Shown here: piece after piece, positions 1 to 5,274 of the stretch
Layout of the letters: every line of letters begins with the position of its first letter
Position numbering within the stretch: the stretch's first letter is position 1
Assembly: GCA_050735975.1 (NCBI GenBank)
Contig: JBOHVS010000407.1
Coordinates: forward strand, 1 to 6,339
Reading direction: 5' to 3'
DNA: 6,339 nucleotides
DNA from: DATMBL01 sp050735975
GTDB taxonomy: Bacteria > Desulfobacterota > Binatia > UBA9968
Notes under the pieces: model-generated
Databases searched by the model: none
Told to the model about the DNA's origin: nothing
Seen by the model: only the letters and a program-made list of their open reading frames with translations
Position numbers and translations under genes: made by a program

Positions 1-22
1 TCTGCCATTCCACCACTCCGGC
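1..22 (-). tRNA. tRNA-Leu, 5' part only (runs off the left edge)
   Basis: The reverse complement of the first 22 bases begins GCCGGAG (acceptor strand), then TG (U8 and G9), GTG (D-stem) and GAATGGCAGA (D-loop). This is the usual 5' start of a bacterial leucine tRNA, whose pattern is acceptor, TGG-G and GAATTGG-AGAC. The anticodon, variable arm and 3' half lie outside the window, so the isoacceptor cannot be read. The gene points away from this window, which therefore holds its upstream region. tRNA-Ser is the nearest alternative because it also has a long variable arm, but the GGAAT-GGCAGA run favours leucine. Confidence 0.75.
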
Positions 23-33
23 GCAAAGTAAAA

Positions 34-63
34 TCAATAGCTTACAATCCGTACGCAAGTCAA
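34..63 (-). promoter_or_regulatory. possible promoter of tRNA-Leu
   Basis: On the minus strand TTGACT (58-63) is followed after 18 bases by TATTGA (34-39), about 12 bases before the mature 5' end of the tRNA. The -35 box matches the sigma-70 consensus at five of six positions. The -10 box is weak, matching at three of six. The position is right for a tRNA leader, but the call rests on motif and placement only. Confidence 0.3.
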
Positions 64-244
64 TGAGGGATGGACGGCTGCGGATCGAGATTGTTATTCG
101 GCAAAGCAACAGGTGCGCTGGTAACACGTACGTGATAGCTGGCAAGCATTTATCCGGGACGCACTGCCGAGATAGGCGAAAATACCATAGCCGGAATGGT
201 GGGTTCGTAGGCTACGCCGTGCAGCAAAGTGTAGGGAACGGCCT

Positions 245-772
245 TCACTTAGCTTTTGGCGAATCTTGATCTTGTGCAATAACCTGGCTCGACCTGCTGG
301 GAGCTGACTGAACCGAAACAATGAGCATGTCGCTGATTAAGTGAAGAGGTATGTCTCCGGGATACCAGGCTTCGACAAAAGGAATATAAACCTCTTTTCC
401 CCCCACTTCCTGACTGGCATGCTTCCAAGAAATTAAGGATCCCCAAACACTCTCAGCCAGAAATAGGACCGCGCGCGTCGTCTCGCTACGGAAGAGTTTG
501 AGAAAATAGTATCCTGTTAACGCCTCTTTAACGGGGGCATCCATTGCCGTGTGAAGGTCAAATAGACTAACCCAACCGCGCTTGCGACCGTAGCTGTCTC
601 CGGGCTGCCCTAAAGCGAAAGCGAACTGTCCTTGCCGGTTGCTATGAATCCATCCATTTCGAATAAGGTCGTTGAATGTTACTTCGTCGGTCACATGGAA
701 AACGCGACCGCGCAGAAGAGGAAAGAGAACTTCCTCCAGTTCGGAATATTTGCACTCGATTTTCTTCGTCAT
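245..772 (-). CDS. hypothetical protein, 175 aa, unrecognised family
   Basis: The product is soluble-looking, with no signal peptide or membrane segment from the chosen ATG at 772. It begins MTKKIECKYSELEEVLF and then reads FHVTDEVTFNDLIRNGWI, GRKRGWVSLFDL, AVLFLAESVWGSLISW and IPFVEAWYPGDIPLHLI. The H-V-T motif followed by a loop and N-G-x-I, then a V-S-L-F strand, recalls the start of ADP-ribosyltransferase-like folds such as DarT/DUF4433. That is only a resemblance; no catalytic residue can be assigned. The frame stays open upstream to a TTG at 847, which would add a hydrophobic leader of 25 residues. Neither start has a good Shine-Dalgarno sequence, and the ATG is preferred because the charged N-terminus looks natural. 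The gene lies 112 bp downstream of radA on the same strand and could share its transcript. Codon use looks genuine throughout. Confidence 0.7.
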   Translation of the reverse strand: MTKKIECKYSELEEVLFPLLRGRVFHVTDEVTFNDLIRNGWIHSNRQGQFAFALGQPGDSYGRKRGWVSLFDLHTAMDAPVKEALTGYYFLKLFRSETTRAVLFLAESVWGSLISWKHASQEVGGKEVYIPFVEAWYPGDIPLHLISDMLIVSVQSAPSRSSQVIAQDQDSPKAK

Positions 773-884
773 GCTTGCACGCCCGGTATGCGTTGGCAAC
801 CTGACGAGCAACACCCATGCCAGGACATAGCAACGGGCCTGCAGCAAATAGCAAGGAGCATAGAGCGGGAGCTGCCCTTAGTCC

Positions 885-2267
885 TTAGGGATCTATCTCT
901 GGAGGCTGGAAGAGCAGCTTCCAGCATTCGGCCAAGGAGCTGATTCCGGCGAGTTTTGGGTGTTTGATATGGGTAAGTTGGCTGCTGTTGCTGGAGGGAA
1001 GCACGCACCGCTCAAATCCCAATTTCCCCGCTTCCTTGACGCGGGCTTCCGCCTGCGAGATGCCGCGGATCTCTCCAGCCAATCCTACTTCCCCGAAGAA
1101 AACGGTTTTTGGATCGAGAACGTTTTCTCGTGCGCTCGAGGCGACCGCAGCAACAATGCCTAGATCCACGGCGGGCTCCTCGACGTGGACTCCGCCGGCG
1201 ACGTTTACAAAAATATCTTGATCAAAAAGCTTGGCGCCCATTTTCTTTTCCAAGACCGCCACCAGCAACGCAACCCGATTGTGATCGACGCCGATGGTCG
1301 TGCGCCGTGGCACGGCCAGGAACGACCGGCTTACCAGAGCCTGAAGCTCGACCAGGATAGGCCGGGTTCCTTCCATACTGCAGACGACCGCCGAGCCCGG
1401 TACCTGAAGAGGGCGTTCCATAAGAAAGATTTCCGAGGGATTGCTGACTTCCTTCAATCCCGCTTCTTTCATTTCAAAGACGCCGATCTCGTTGGTCGAG
1501 CCGAAGCGGTTTTTAACCGCGCGCAGAATACGAAAACTGTGGCCGCGGTCGCCTTCAAAATAGAGCACCGTATCGACCATGTGTTCGAGGACCCGGGGGC
1601 CGGCAATGGCGCCGTCCTTGGTCACGTGGCCGATCAGAAATGTCGTCAGGCCGGTCTTTTTGGCCAGGATAATGATGGACCCTGAACTCTCCCGCACCTG
1701 CGCGATGCTGCCGGGCGCCGAAGGCAAGGACGACGTAAAGATGGTCTGGATAGAGTCGATGACGAGGACCGCGGGCTTGATGCGTTTCACATGATCGAGA
1801 ATTCTCTCTAGGGAAGTTTCGCTTAAAACGAGGAGGTTGGGAGCCGTGATGCCGAGCCGCTCCGCGCGCATTTTTATTTGCCGCTGAGATTCTTCGCCTG
1901 AAACATAGAGACAGGTAAGCCCCTTCTGGCTGATGGCGGCGAAGGCCTGCAGGAGCAACGTGGATTTTCCTATGCCGGGATCGCCGCCGATCAGGATCAC
2001 CGATCCCGTAACCAGGCCGCCGCCGAGGACTCGATCGAACTCGCCGACCCCGGACAGAACTCGTCCTTCTTCATCCGAAGCAATGTCGTGGATCGGTGAT
2101 GGGTCTTCCTTGCTGCCGAGACTCAGCTCCCCACGGGGATGAGAGGCGCGTTCCTGCTTCTCTTCGACCAGGCTATTCCACTGATGACAGTCCGGACAGC
2201 GACCCAGCCACTTCGGCGATTGATAGCCGCAGCTTTGGCAGGCGTAAATAATTTTGGGCTTGGCCAT
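885..2267 (-). CDS. radA: DNA repair protein RadA (Sms)
   Basis: RadA is a RecA-like ATPase that drives branch migration of recombination intermediates and helps resolve stalled forks. The 460-residue product has the full family layout. There is an N-terminal zinc finger with C10, C13, C24 and C27 (CxxC...CPDC), and a Walker A motif around 95-103 (GDPGIGKST). A Walker B strand lies around 166-172 (AVLVIDS), the RadA signature KNRFG is at 252-256, and a Lon-protease-like C-terminal domain includes NVAGGVHVEEPAVDLG. The length is normal for the family. The ATG at 2267 lies three bases after the TAA of the truncated vapC, with no recognisable Shine-Dalgarno sequence. Translation may therefore depend on ribosomes finishing vapC. 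It is the only clear core housekeeping protein gene in the window. Confidence 0.98.
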   Translation of the reverse strand: MAKPKIIYACQSCGYQSPKWLGRCPDCHQWNSLVEEKQERASHPRGELSLGSKEDPSPIHDIASDEEGRVLSGVGEFDRVLGGGLVTGSVILIGGDPGIGKSTLLLQAFAAISQKGLTCLYVSGEESQRQIKMRAERLGITAPNLLVLSETSLERILDHVKRIKPAVLVIDSIQTIFTSSLPSAPGSIAQVRESSGSIIILAKKTGLTTFLIGHVTKDGAIAGPRVLEHMVDTVLYFEGDRGHSFRILRAVKNRFGSTNEIGVFEMKEAGLKEVSNPSEIFLMERPLQVPGSAVVCSMEGTRPILVELQALVSRSFLAVPRRTTIGVDHNRVALLVAVLEKKMGAKLFDQDIFVNVAGGVHVEEPAVDLGIVAAVASSARENVLDPKTVFFGEVGLAGEIRGISQAEARVKEAGKLGFERCVLPSSNSSQLTHIKHPKLAGISSLAECWKLLFQPPEIDP

Positions 2268-2270
2268 GAG

Positions 2271-2453
2271 TTAGTAAGGGCGCTGCTCACGAAGGTTTCG
2301 GCATCCAGCCAGCAGTTCAAAGACAGAGATGACAGAGCAGGTCATGCTCGACCGTGCCTCAGCACGGCGCCAAAAGTCGAGCGCCCGAAGATTCCTTCTC
2401 GCGATGTCTATGAGGACGTCGGTATCGACGAAAGTCCTAGGTTCAGTCGCCAC
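2271..2453 (-). pseudogene. truncated VapC-family PIN-domain toxin
   Basis: The 60 codons encode the first half of a VapC ribonuclease. The first acidic PIN motif is present (FVDTDVLID, with D10 and D12), as is the central glutamate helix (SVFELLAG, E46), followed by CRNLREQR. The frame then ends in PY and a stop, whereas VapC proteins normally run to about 130 residues and need further C-terminal aspartates for the metal site. Those are missing and no other frame nearby supplies them, so the toxin should be inactive. The start is a GTG at 2453 that overlaps the antitoxin end by 11 bases, the usual vapBC arrangement. The stop is three bases from the radA ATG, which marks a deletion or recombination junction between the toxin gene and radA. 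Confidence 0.8.
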
Positions 2454-2724
2454 GATTCTCCAAAGTTTGTCTCAACGTCCGCGCATACGATCGCCCGTTA
2501 CTGATGTCTTTCCGGCCTTTCCAAATGCCACAGAAAGGGGTTTTTAGAAGGCTCTTTCTCTTCGCGCGCCTCAATCTTGCCGCATCCTTCTCTCGGACTG
2601 AACCTTCAGCGAGGGCGCCAACGACATCCCGTACGATGCGTAACCGGGTCTTCGGGACAGACTTCAGAGTTTTGACAATCTCATCCATAAAGGCATCTTC
2701 GCGCCGCACTTTTGCAGATTTCAC
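2443..2724 (-). CDS. VapB-type antitoxin partner of the truncated VapC
   Basis: This 93-residue, strongly charged protein lies immediately upstream of the vapC fragment and overlaps it by 11 bases, so it is the antitoxin of the pair. The N-terminal part is helical (MDEIVKTLKSVPKTRLRIVRDVVGALAEG). The C-terminal part reads FCGIWKGRKDISNGRSYAR and TLRQTLENRGD; a G-x-W-K-x-R-x-D-I segment is typical of antitoxin tails that thread over the PIN toxin. No AbrB or ribbon-helix-helix DNA-binding motif is obvious. The GTG at 2724 is chosen because GAGGGG sits five bases before it. An internal ATG at 2688 is possible but has a poorer site. With the toxin cut, the gene has lost its original target and may survive as an orphan or cross-acting antitoxin. 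Confidence 0.75.
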   Translation of the reverse strand: MKSAKVRREDAFMDEIVKTLKSVPKTRLRIVRDVVGALAEGSVREKDAARLRRAKRKSLLKTPFCGIWKGRKDISNGRSYARTLRQTLENRGD

Positions 2725-2784
2725 GGTTTCCCCTCTACATTTACTTGCCGCTTAACTTACCACAACCATAGGCTTCCAGACAGT

Positions 2785-3108
2785 TTAGTCTCTTTTCAGC
2801 GGTACGACCTTTGCTTTGACGGTGTCCGTCCGCTCGCGCGAATCGGCTTTGCGCAGTAGCCCTGGCGCTACGTTCCAGTGTTGCCCCACATCGGTGATCA
2901 CCGTAACTGTTTTTCGATTGTAGCGGGTCACTATCCCGACCAATAACGGATGCCCGTCGGGATGAAAAGTAACACGTTCGCCGATCTTGATTTCCAGCAT
3001 TTGCGAGTGCGCGCGCACCTGGCTCAAAAAACGCAGACGCTCCACGACTCTGTGGTTCAGGTCGATGAGTTCCGCTTCGCTGAGTTTGTCGATATCAATG
3101 TTCATCAT
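2785..3108 (-). CDS. hypothetical protein, 107 aa, with C-terminal SH3/KOW-like module; second gene of a pair
   Basis: From the ATG at 3108 the protein begins MMNIDIDKLSEAELIDLNHR, an acidic helical region extending through VVERLRFLSQVRAHSQM. It is followed by a compact beta-rich stretch: IKIGERVTFHPDG, LVGIVTRYNRKTVTVITD, GQHWNVAPGLLRKA. The rhythm of alternating strands with G-x-V-x-x-Y-N-x-K-T-V-T-V looks like an SH3 or KOW-type barrel, which often binds nucleic acid or protein. The start is set by GAGGAG nine bases upstream. A longer form from the ATG at 3168 would overlap the preceding stop as ATGA but has no good ribosome site. The gene sits 56 bp after the 138-residue gene and is almost certainly cotranscribed with it. 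Function unknown. Confidence 0.72.
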   Translation of the reverse strand: MMNIDIDKLSEAELIDLNHRVVERLRFLSQVRAHSQMLEIKIGERVTFHPDGHPLLVGIVTRYNRKTVTVITDVGQHWNVAPGLLRKADSRERTDTVKAKVVPLKRD

Positions 3109-3164
3109 GCTTTCAAACTCCTCGGTCTGCTTGAAATGCCGATTTCGGATGCGCCTACCCCTGG

Positions 3165-3581
3165 TCATTCCCAAGGCATGTCGAACCAGTGGAGGAATTC
3201 TTCGTAGCTGTCCTCGGCCGGGCTATACTTGTCGCCTCGGGAATTGGTGCGTTCAAACCGAACCTTGGCATCTTTAAACAATTGCACGACTGCATCGTGG
3301 ATCAAATCGTCAACCTCGCTCGGGTCCGTCGCGTCGCTGGCTTCGAGGAGAGAAAAAGCGAGTGAACCCTCGTCTCTCTCTTTGGCGCTCTTGGCAGCGG
3401 CGATAGCGACCGCGTACTGCAACATGCCAGCTACCATCACGGCTAGACGGTGCGTACGCCCGTCCGGAACCAGCTTGCGCAACATGCGCACCCACGCCTC
3501 GTATGTGTCAGTGCCGACAACTGTACTGAAGCTGCGACTTGTTTGTCTTGCGGCCGTTTTTCCCTGCTTTTTCGTTTTCAT
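3165..3581 (-). CDS. hypothetical protein, 138 aa; first gene of a pair
   Basis: The product starts with a basic tail (MKTKKQGKTAARQTSRS). It continues with helical segments (TYEAWVRMLRKLV, HRLAVMVAGMLQYAVAIAAAK, EVDDLIHDAVVQLFKDAKV) and ends with an acidic and aromatic tail (YSPAEDSYEEFLHWFDMPWE). The middle helix is hydrophobic but too interrupted to be a confident membrane span. I recall similar tails in small hypothetical proteins paired with an SH3-like partner, but I cannot name the family. The ATG at 3581 is preferred over an earlier one at 3620 because GGAG lies eight bases upstream. The sequence before it belongs to a decayed ccbP-like gene. The following 107-residue gene is close enough to form an operon. 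The pair resembles a small accessory cassette in layout, but no toxin or nuclease motif is visible. Confidence 0.72.
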   Translation of the reverse strand: MKTKKQGKTAARQTSRSFSTVVGTDTYEAWVRMLRKLVPDGRTHRLAVMVAGMLQYAVAIAAAKSAKERDEGSLAFSLLEASDATDPSEVDDLIHDAVVQLFKDAKVRFERTNSRGDKYSPAEDSYEEFLHWFDMPWE

Positions 3582-3627
3582 ATCTACGGCTCCAAAACCC
3601 CAACTCCTCACGTATCGCACCTAATGA

Positions 3628-3781
3628 CTTATAGTCTTGGGCCAACCAGTAGTGCCAATCCAAGACGGCCTCCCTAGTTGCAGGGTCGGGTGCTAACGGT
3701 TTTCAACTGGGACAGCGGCACAACGACGGCTTCCATTTCGATCCGGCGCTCACGAGCTTTGTTTTCCCTCACGCGGGACAT
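3628..3781 (-). pseudogene. decayed CcbP-like calcium-binding protein gene (internal deletion plus frameshift)
   Basis: A good ribosome site (AGGA, seven bases before the ATG at 3781) starts MSRVRENKARERRIEMEAVV, the usual N-terminus of the small CcbP family (PF11535 as I recall it). The frame then jumps straight to VPLSQLK, a motif near the C-terminus of that family, and stops at 3674. In the next frame the family's C-terminal end continues as APDPATREAVLDWHYWLAQDY. The two pieces join if one A is removed from the AAAA run around 3702-3705. About 60-70 central residues, including the acidic calcium-binding part, are absent. The gene is therefore a remnant with an internal deletion and a +1 frameshift. 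The right-hand limit is set where the family similarity stops; the original stop is not certain. Confidence 0.6.
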
Positions 3782-4010
3782 CGTAGGATCCTATTGGGGC
3801 GTACCCCCATTCCTCGTGTGCACAGGCACGCCTTTGCCAGGCGATTCGAAGCGACTGCCCCAACCCCTCAAACATCTGCACCGCCGAATTGTCAGGTAAA
3901 TACCCAAGCTTTCCCGCTACGACGAATACCGTTCCGTTGAAAATCCAAATGGCAGCATCGTGGCCCGGATTTAGTTCAACCCAGGATTTCGTCGCGGCCA
4001 GGCGCGACAA
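3750..4010 (-). CDS. doubtful ORF, 86 codons, unrecognised
   Basis: This frame reads LNPGHDAAIWIFNGTVFVVAGKL and DNSAVQMFEGLGQSLRIAW, which looks protein-like. Against it, the only early start is a TTG at 4010 with AAGGA too close (two to three bases), and that start lies inside a strong 14-bp-stem hairpin. The frame is the same as that of the TPR gene after its TAA, and the end overlaps the ccbP-like remnant by 32 bases. It could be a degraded gene fragment or chance. No family is recognised. Confidence 0.22.
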   Translation of the reverse strand: MSRLAATKSWVELNPGHDAAIWIFNGTVFVVAGKLGYLPDNSAVQMFEGLGQSLRIAWQRRACAHEEWGYAPIGSYDVPREGKQSS

Positions 4011-4016
4011 AATCCT
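3983..4016. terminator. strong hairpin after the TPR gene; possible terminator
   Basis: Arms 3983-3996 and 4003-4016 pair over 14 bases with one T-G wobble around a six-base loop. The hairpin begins 12 bases after the TPR stop codon, where a terminator would be expected. The T-rich run (TTATTATAATT) follows it on the plus strand, not on the minus strand that carries the gene. It is therefore not a textbook intrinsic terminator for the TPR transcript. It may instead protect the 3' end of the message, or act as a terminator for plus-strand transcription. Confidence 0.45.
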
Positions 4017-4028
4017 TATTATAATTCG

Positions 4029-4676
4029 TTAGACGCCGTTGTTACGACCCCTTTCGGCCATTCTTTCTCGACAGTACTCTAGATTCGCCTGCGCACGTTC
4101 GTTGGTAGGATCCATCACCAACGCTCGTTGGAATCTTACCTCCGCTTCCTGGAAGCGTTCGGCCAGGACCAACGTCCAGCCCAGATCGCTTACATATGCG
4201 GCGTTGTTTGGGTCCAAATCGACAGCCCGGCGGCTTGCCGCCAAGGCCTCGTCAATGACCCCTTCGTGACCCGCACAGCACGCAAGGCCTTGCTGGAACT
4301 CCGCAACATCTGGAAACGTGCGTGCCGCCTCGCGGTATAGTTCAAGGCCATCTGCGTACTCATTGGCTCCGATCAAGAAAGAACCCGCTTCGTCGATGAT
4401 CTTGCAGAGGTCTTCCGTCTCCTGCGGCAACGACAGCAAAGAGAGAAAAACTCTTTTCCCGTTAGCCCGCCGCTGACGTTGGTATTCGACAGACCCCATG
4501 CTCAGAATCGCGGGGGCGTAGTCCGGCTTAAACATCAGCGCCTCCTGCAGCGCGGCTATCGATGCCGCTGTATCGCCCAGCGCAGTACGGAAGATGCTTT
4601 CCGCGTACGCCGACTCAGCAGCAAACTGCACTGCCGTCTGGGAGTTCTTTGACCGCCTTGCCCTTCTTCGTGTCAT
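4029..4676 (-). CDS. tetratricopeptide repeat (TPR) protein, 215 aa
   Basis: After a basic, probably flexible start (MTRRRARRSKNSQ) the protein is built of TPR-type helical pairs. They fall roughly at residues 25-55 (ESIFRTALGDTAASIAALQEAL...KPDYAP), 93-124, 126-157 (EALAASRRAVDLDPNNAAY) and 160-193 (LGWTLVLAERFQEAEVRFQRAL...DPTNERA). The A-x-x-x-x-x-x-x-D-P-x-N signature at the repeat ends is clear. There is no signal peptide and no catalytic domain, so it is probably a cytoplasmic scaffold or partner-binding protein; its partner cannot be inferred. The ATG at 4676 has only a weak GGAAG about 12 bases upstream. A reading-frame remnant ends six bases before it, which suggests the gene once followed another gene in an operon. 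Confidence 0.85.
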   Translation of the reverse strand: MTRRRARRSKNSQTAVQFAAESAYAESIFRTALGDTAASIAALQEALMFKPDYAPAILSMGSVEYQRQRRANGKRVFLSLLSLPQETEDLCKIIDEAGSFLIGANEYADGLELYREAARTFPDVAEFQQGLACCAGHEGVIDEALAASRRAVDLDPNNAAYVSDLGWTLVLAERFQEAEVRFQRALVMDPTNERAQANLEYCRERMAERGRNNGV

Positions 4677-4682
4677 TGTTCG

Positions 4683-4766
4683 CTACTGCTTCCACTCTTT
4701 GAGTTGTGTGACGATCTGCTGGAACCGCCGGGCGTCTAATTGCTGAGTATACAAATCGGCAGTGTA
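4683..4766 (-). pseudogene. 27-codon 3' remnant of a gene once upstream of the TPR gene
   Basis: This open stretch ends in TAG six bases before the TPR ATG and reads YTADLYTQQLDARRFQQIVTQ and then LKEWKQ, a typical charged helical C-terminus. It has no proper start, only an internal TTG, and an in-frame TAA at 4767-4769 closes it upstream. I read it as the tail of a lost gene that was cotranscribed with the TPR gene. Chance open frame is the alternative. Confidence 0.3.
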
Positions 4767-4809
4767 TTACGTTTCTAATCCTGAGTTTGACGATAACTAA
4801 ACTGTTCGC

Positions 4810-4839
4810 AATATCCATAATTTAAGCTCGTGTTGTCAA
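4810..4839 (-). promoter_or_regulatory. possible sigma-70 promoter for the TPR gene
   Basis: A perfect -35 hexamer TTGACA (4834-4839) is followed after 18 bases by GATATT (4810-4815, four of six matches). The surrounding sequence is AT-rich. The predicted transcript would start near 4803 and have a leader of about 127 bases that includes the 27-codon remnant. Confidence 0.38.
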
Positions 4840-4924
4840 TGAAATTTACTGGTCGGAAACACTGCCGATACGGCGGTGTATGCGGATATCAGCCCGCGGT
4901 GTATCAGGCCCGAACAATTAACGG

Positions 4925-4964
4925 CCAGATATTTGCGATTCGATCACATTTAGCAAATATCAGG
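4925..4964. repeat. REP/MITE-like hairpin with adjoining GGGGTCAAACC
   Basis: Arms 4925-4936 (CCAGATATTTGC) and 4953-4964 (GCAAATATCAGG) are inverted copies with 11 of 12 matches around a 16-base loop. On the minus strand the outer side is GGGGTCAAACC (down from about 4973). A GGGGTC-A/G-ACC head followed by an inverted T-T-T-G-rich stem is known from REP-like elements and ends moved by Y1 (IS200-like, RAYT) transposases. No transposase gene is present here. A transcription factor site is an alternative. Confidence 0.45.
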
Positions 4965-5072
4965 TTTGACCCCAATGCTCTCAACAGGCGGGGCGGGTTT
5001 TCTGAACCTTATCCCGCGAAGTTGACGAGATTTATGGCGAGATTCCTGATTACGGGCGGGTGCTTTGCACAA

Positions 5073-5226
5073 ATCCGGACAAATTGTCCGGCTTCTTGTC
5101 CGGATGCCCGAAAATCCATGCAAAACGGGATCGATCCGGACAAATAACCCGCTTCCTCGTCCGATTGCCGCCACGGGAAGCAGTTGGAGGCCCTCATCCG
5201 GACACGATGCCCGGTTCCTTGACCCG
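5073..5226. repeat. three imperfect ~30-bp repeats spaced 61-62 bp apart
   Basis: Copies at 5073-5102, 5134-5163 and 5196-5226 share ATCCGGACA, then (after a variable spot) CCCG or CCGG, then CTTCTTG, CTTCCTCG or GTTCCTTG and a final CCG. The spacing is 61 and then 62 bases. The first copy contains a perfect 17-base palindrome at 5075-5091 (CCGGACAA-A-TTGTCCGG), with another TTGTCCGG at 5096-5103. The sequences between the copies do not match one another. Because the spacing is not a multiple of three, the copies fall in different frames, so they are not a coding repeat. This could be an intergenic mosaic repeat or an array of binding sites. Confidence 0.55.
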
Positions 5227-5268
5227 TGAAGCGATTTCATAAATCTGCTCCAAGTTGATTGAAGCCAA
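5194..5268 (-). CDS. possible 24-codon ORF with a near-perfect ribosome site
   Basis: A TTG at 5268 is preceded by GAGGTGATC, nine bases complementary to the end of 16S rRNA, with the GAGG core nine bases from the start. The frame reads LASINLEQIYEIASRVKE and ends in PGIVSG and TGA. Its last codons lie within the third copy of the spaced repeat. It may be a true small peptide or the start of a gene interrupted by the repeat. It follows the VapB-like remnant in the same frame. No family is recognised. Confidence 0.25.
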   Translation of the reverse strand: MASINLEQIYEIASRVKEPGIVSG

Positions 5269-5274
5269 GTCAGA

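Noticed and set aside
63..321. Open frames on both strands between tRNA-Leu and the 175-residue gene (63-269 plus; 94-321 minus; tandem small frames 150-248 and 60-149 minus)
   Set aside because: No ribosome sites and no family likeness. The 32-codon frame at 150-248 starts with a GTG overlapping the previous stop as GTGA, which is suggestive, but nothing else supports it. I see no other feature in 64-244 except a 10-base palindrome at 125-134 that could be chance.
772..847. Longer start (TTG at 847) for the 175-residue protein
   Set aside because: It adds a hydrophobic arginine-containing leader without a ribosome site; the ATG at 772 is more natural, although it too lacks a clear ribosome site.
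960..2504. Several plus-strand open frames opposite radA and vapC (964-1221, 1185-1685, 1579-1794, 1933-2142, 2139-2504)
   Set aside because: They are antisense shadows of radA, vapC and vapB, whose minus-strand frames have clear domain motifs.
3628..3658. Promoter-like TTGGCA and TATAAG (19-base spacing) before the 138-residue gene
   Set aside because: Both boxes fall in codons of the ccbP-like remnant, including the DWHYW motif, so the match is probably coding coincidence. A promoter could still have arisen there, as no other is seen for this gene.
3795..3809. Small hairpin TGGGG-CGTAC-CCCCA before the ccbP-like remnant
   Set aside because: Five base pairs only and no T-rich run; not enough to call a terminator or regulator.
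5073..5226. CRISPR array
   Set aside because: Only three copies, too divergent from one another, and no cas genes or leader are present.
4830..5240. Plus-strand frame 4830-5147 and minus-strand frames 4950-5240 and 5009-5197
   Set aside because: They cross the REP-like hairpin or the spaced repeats, have no ribosome site, and read the repeat copies in different frames.
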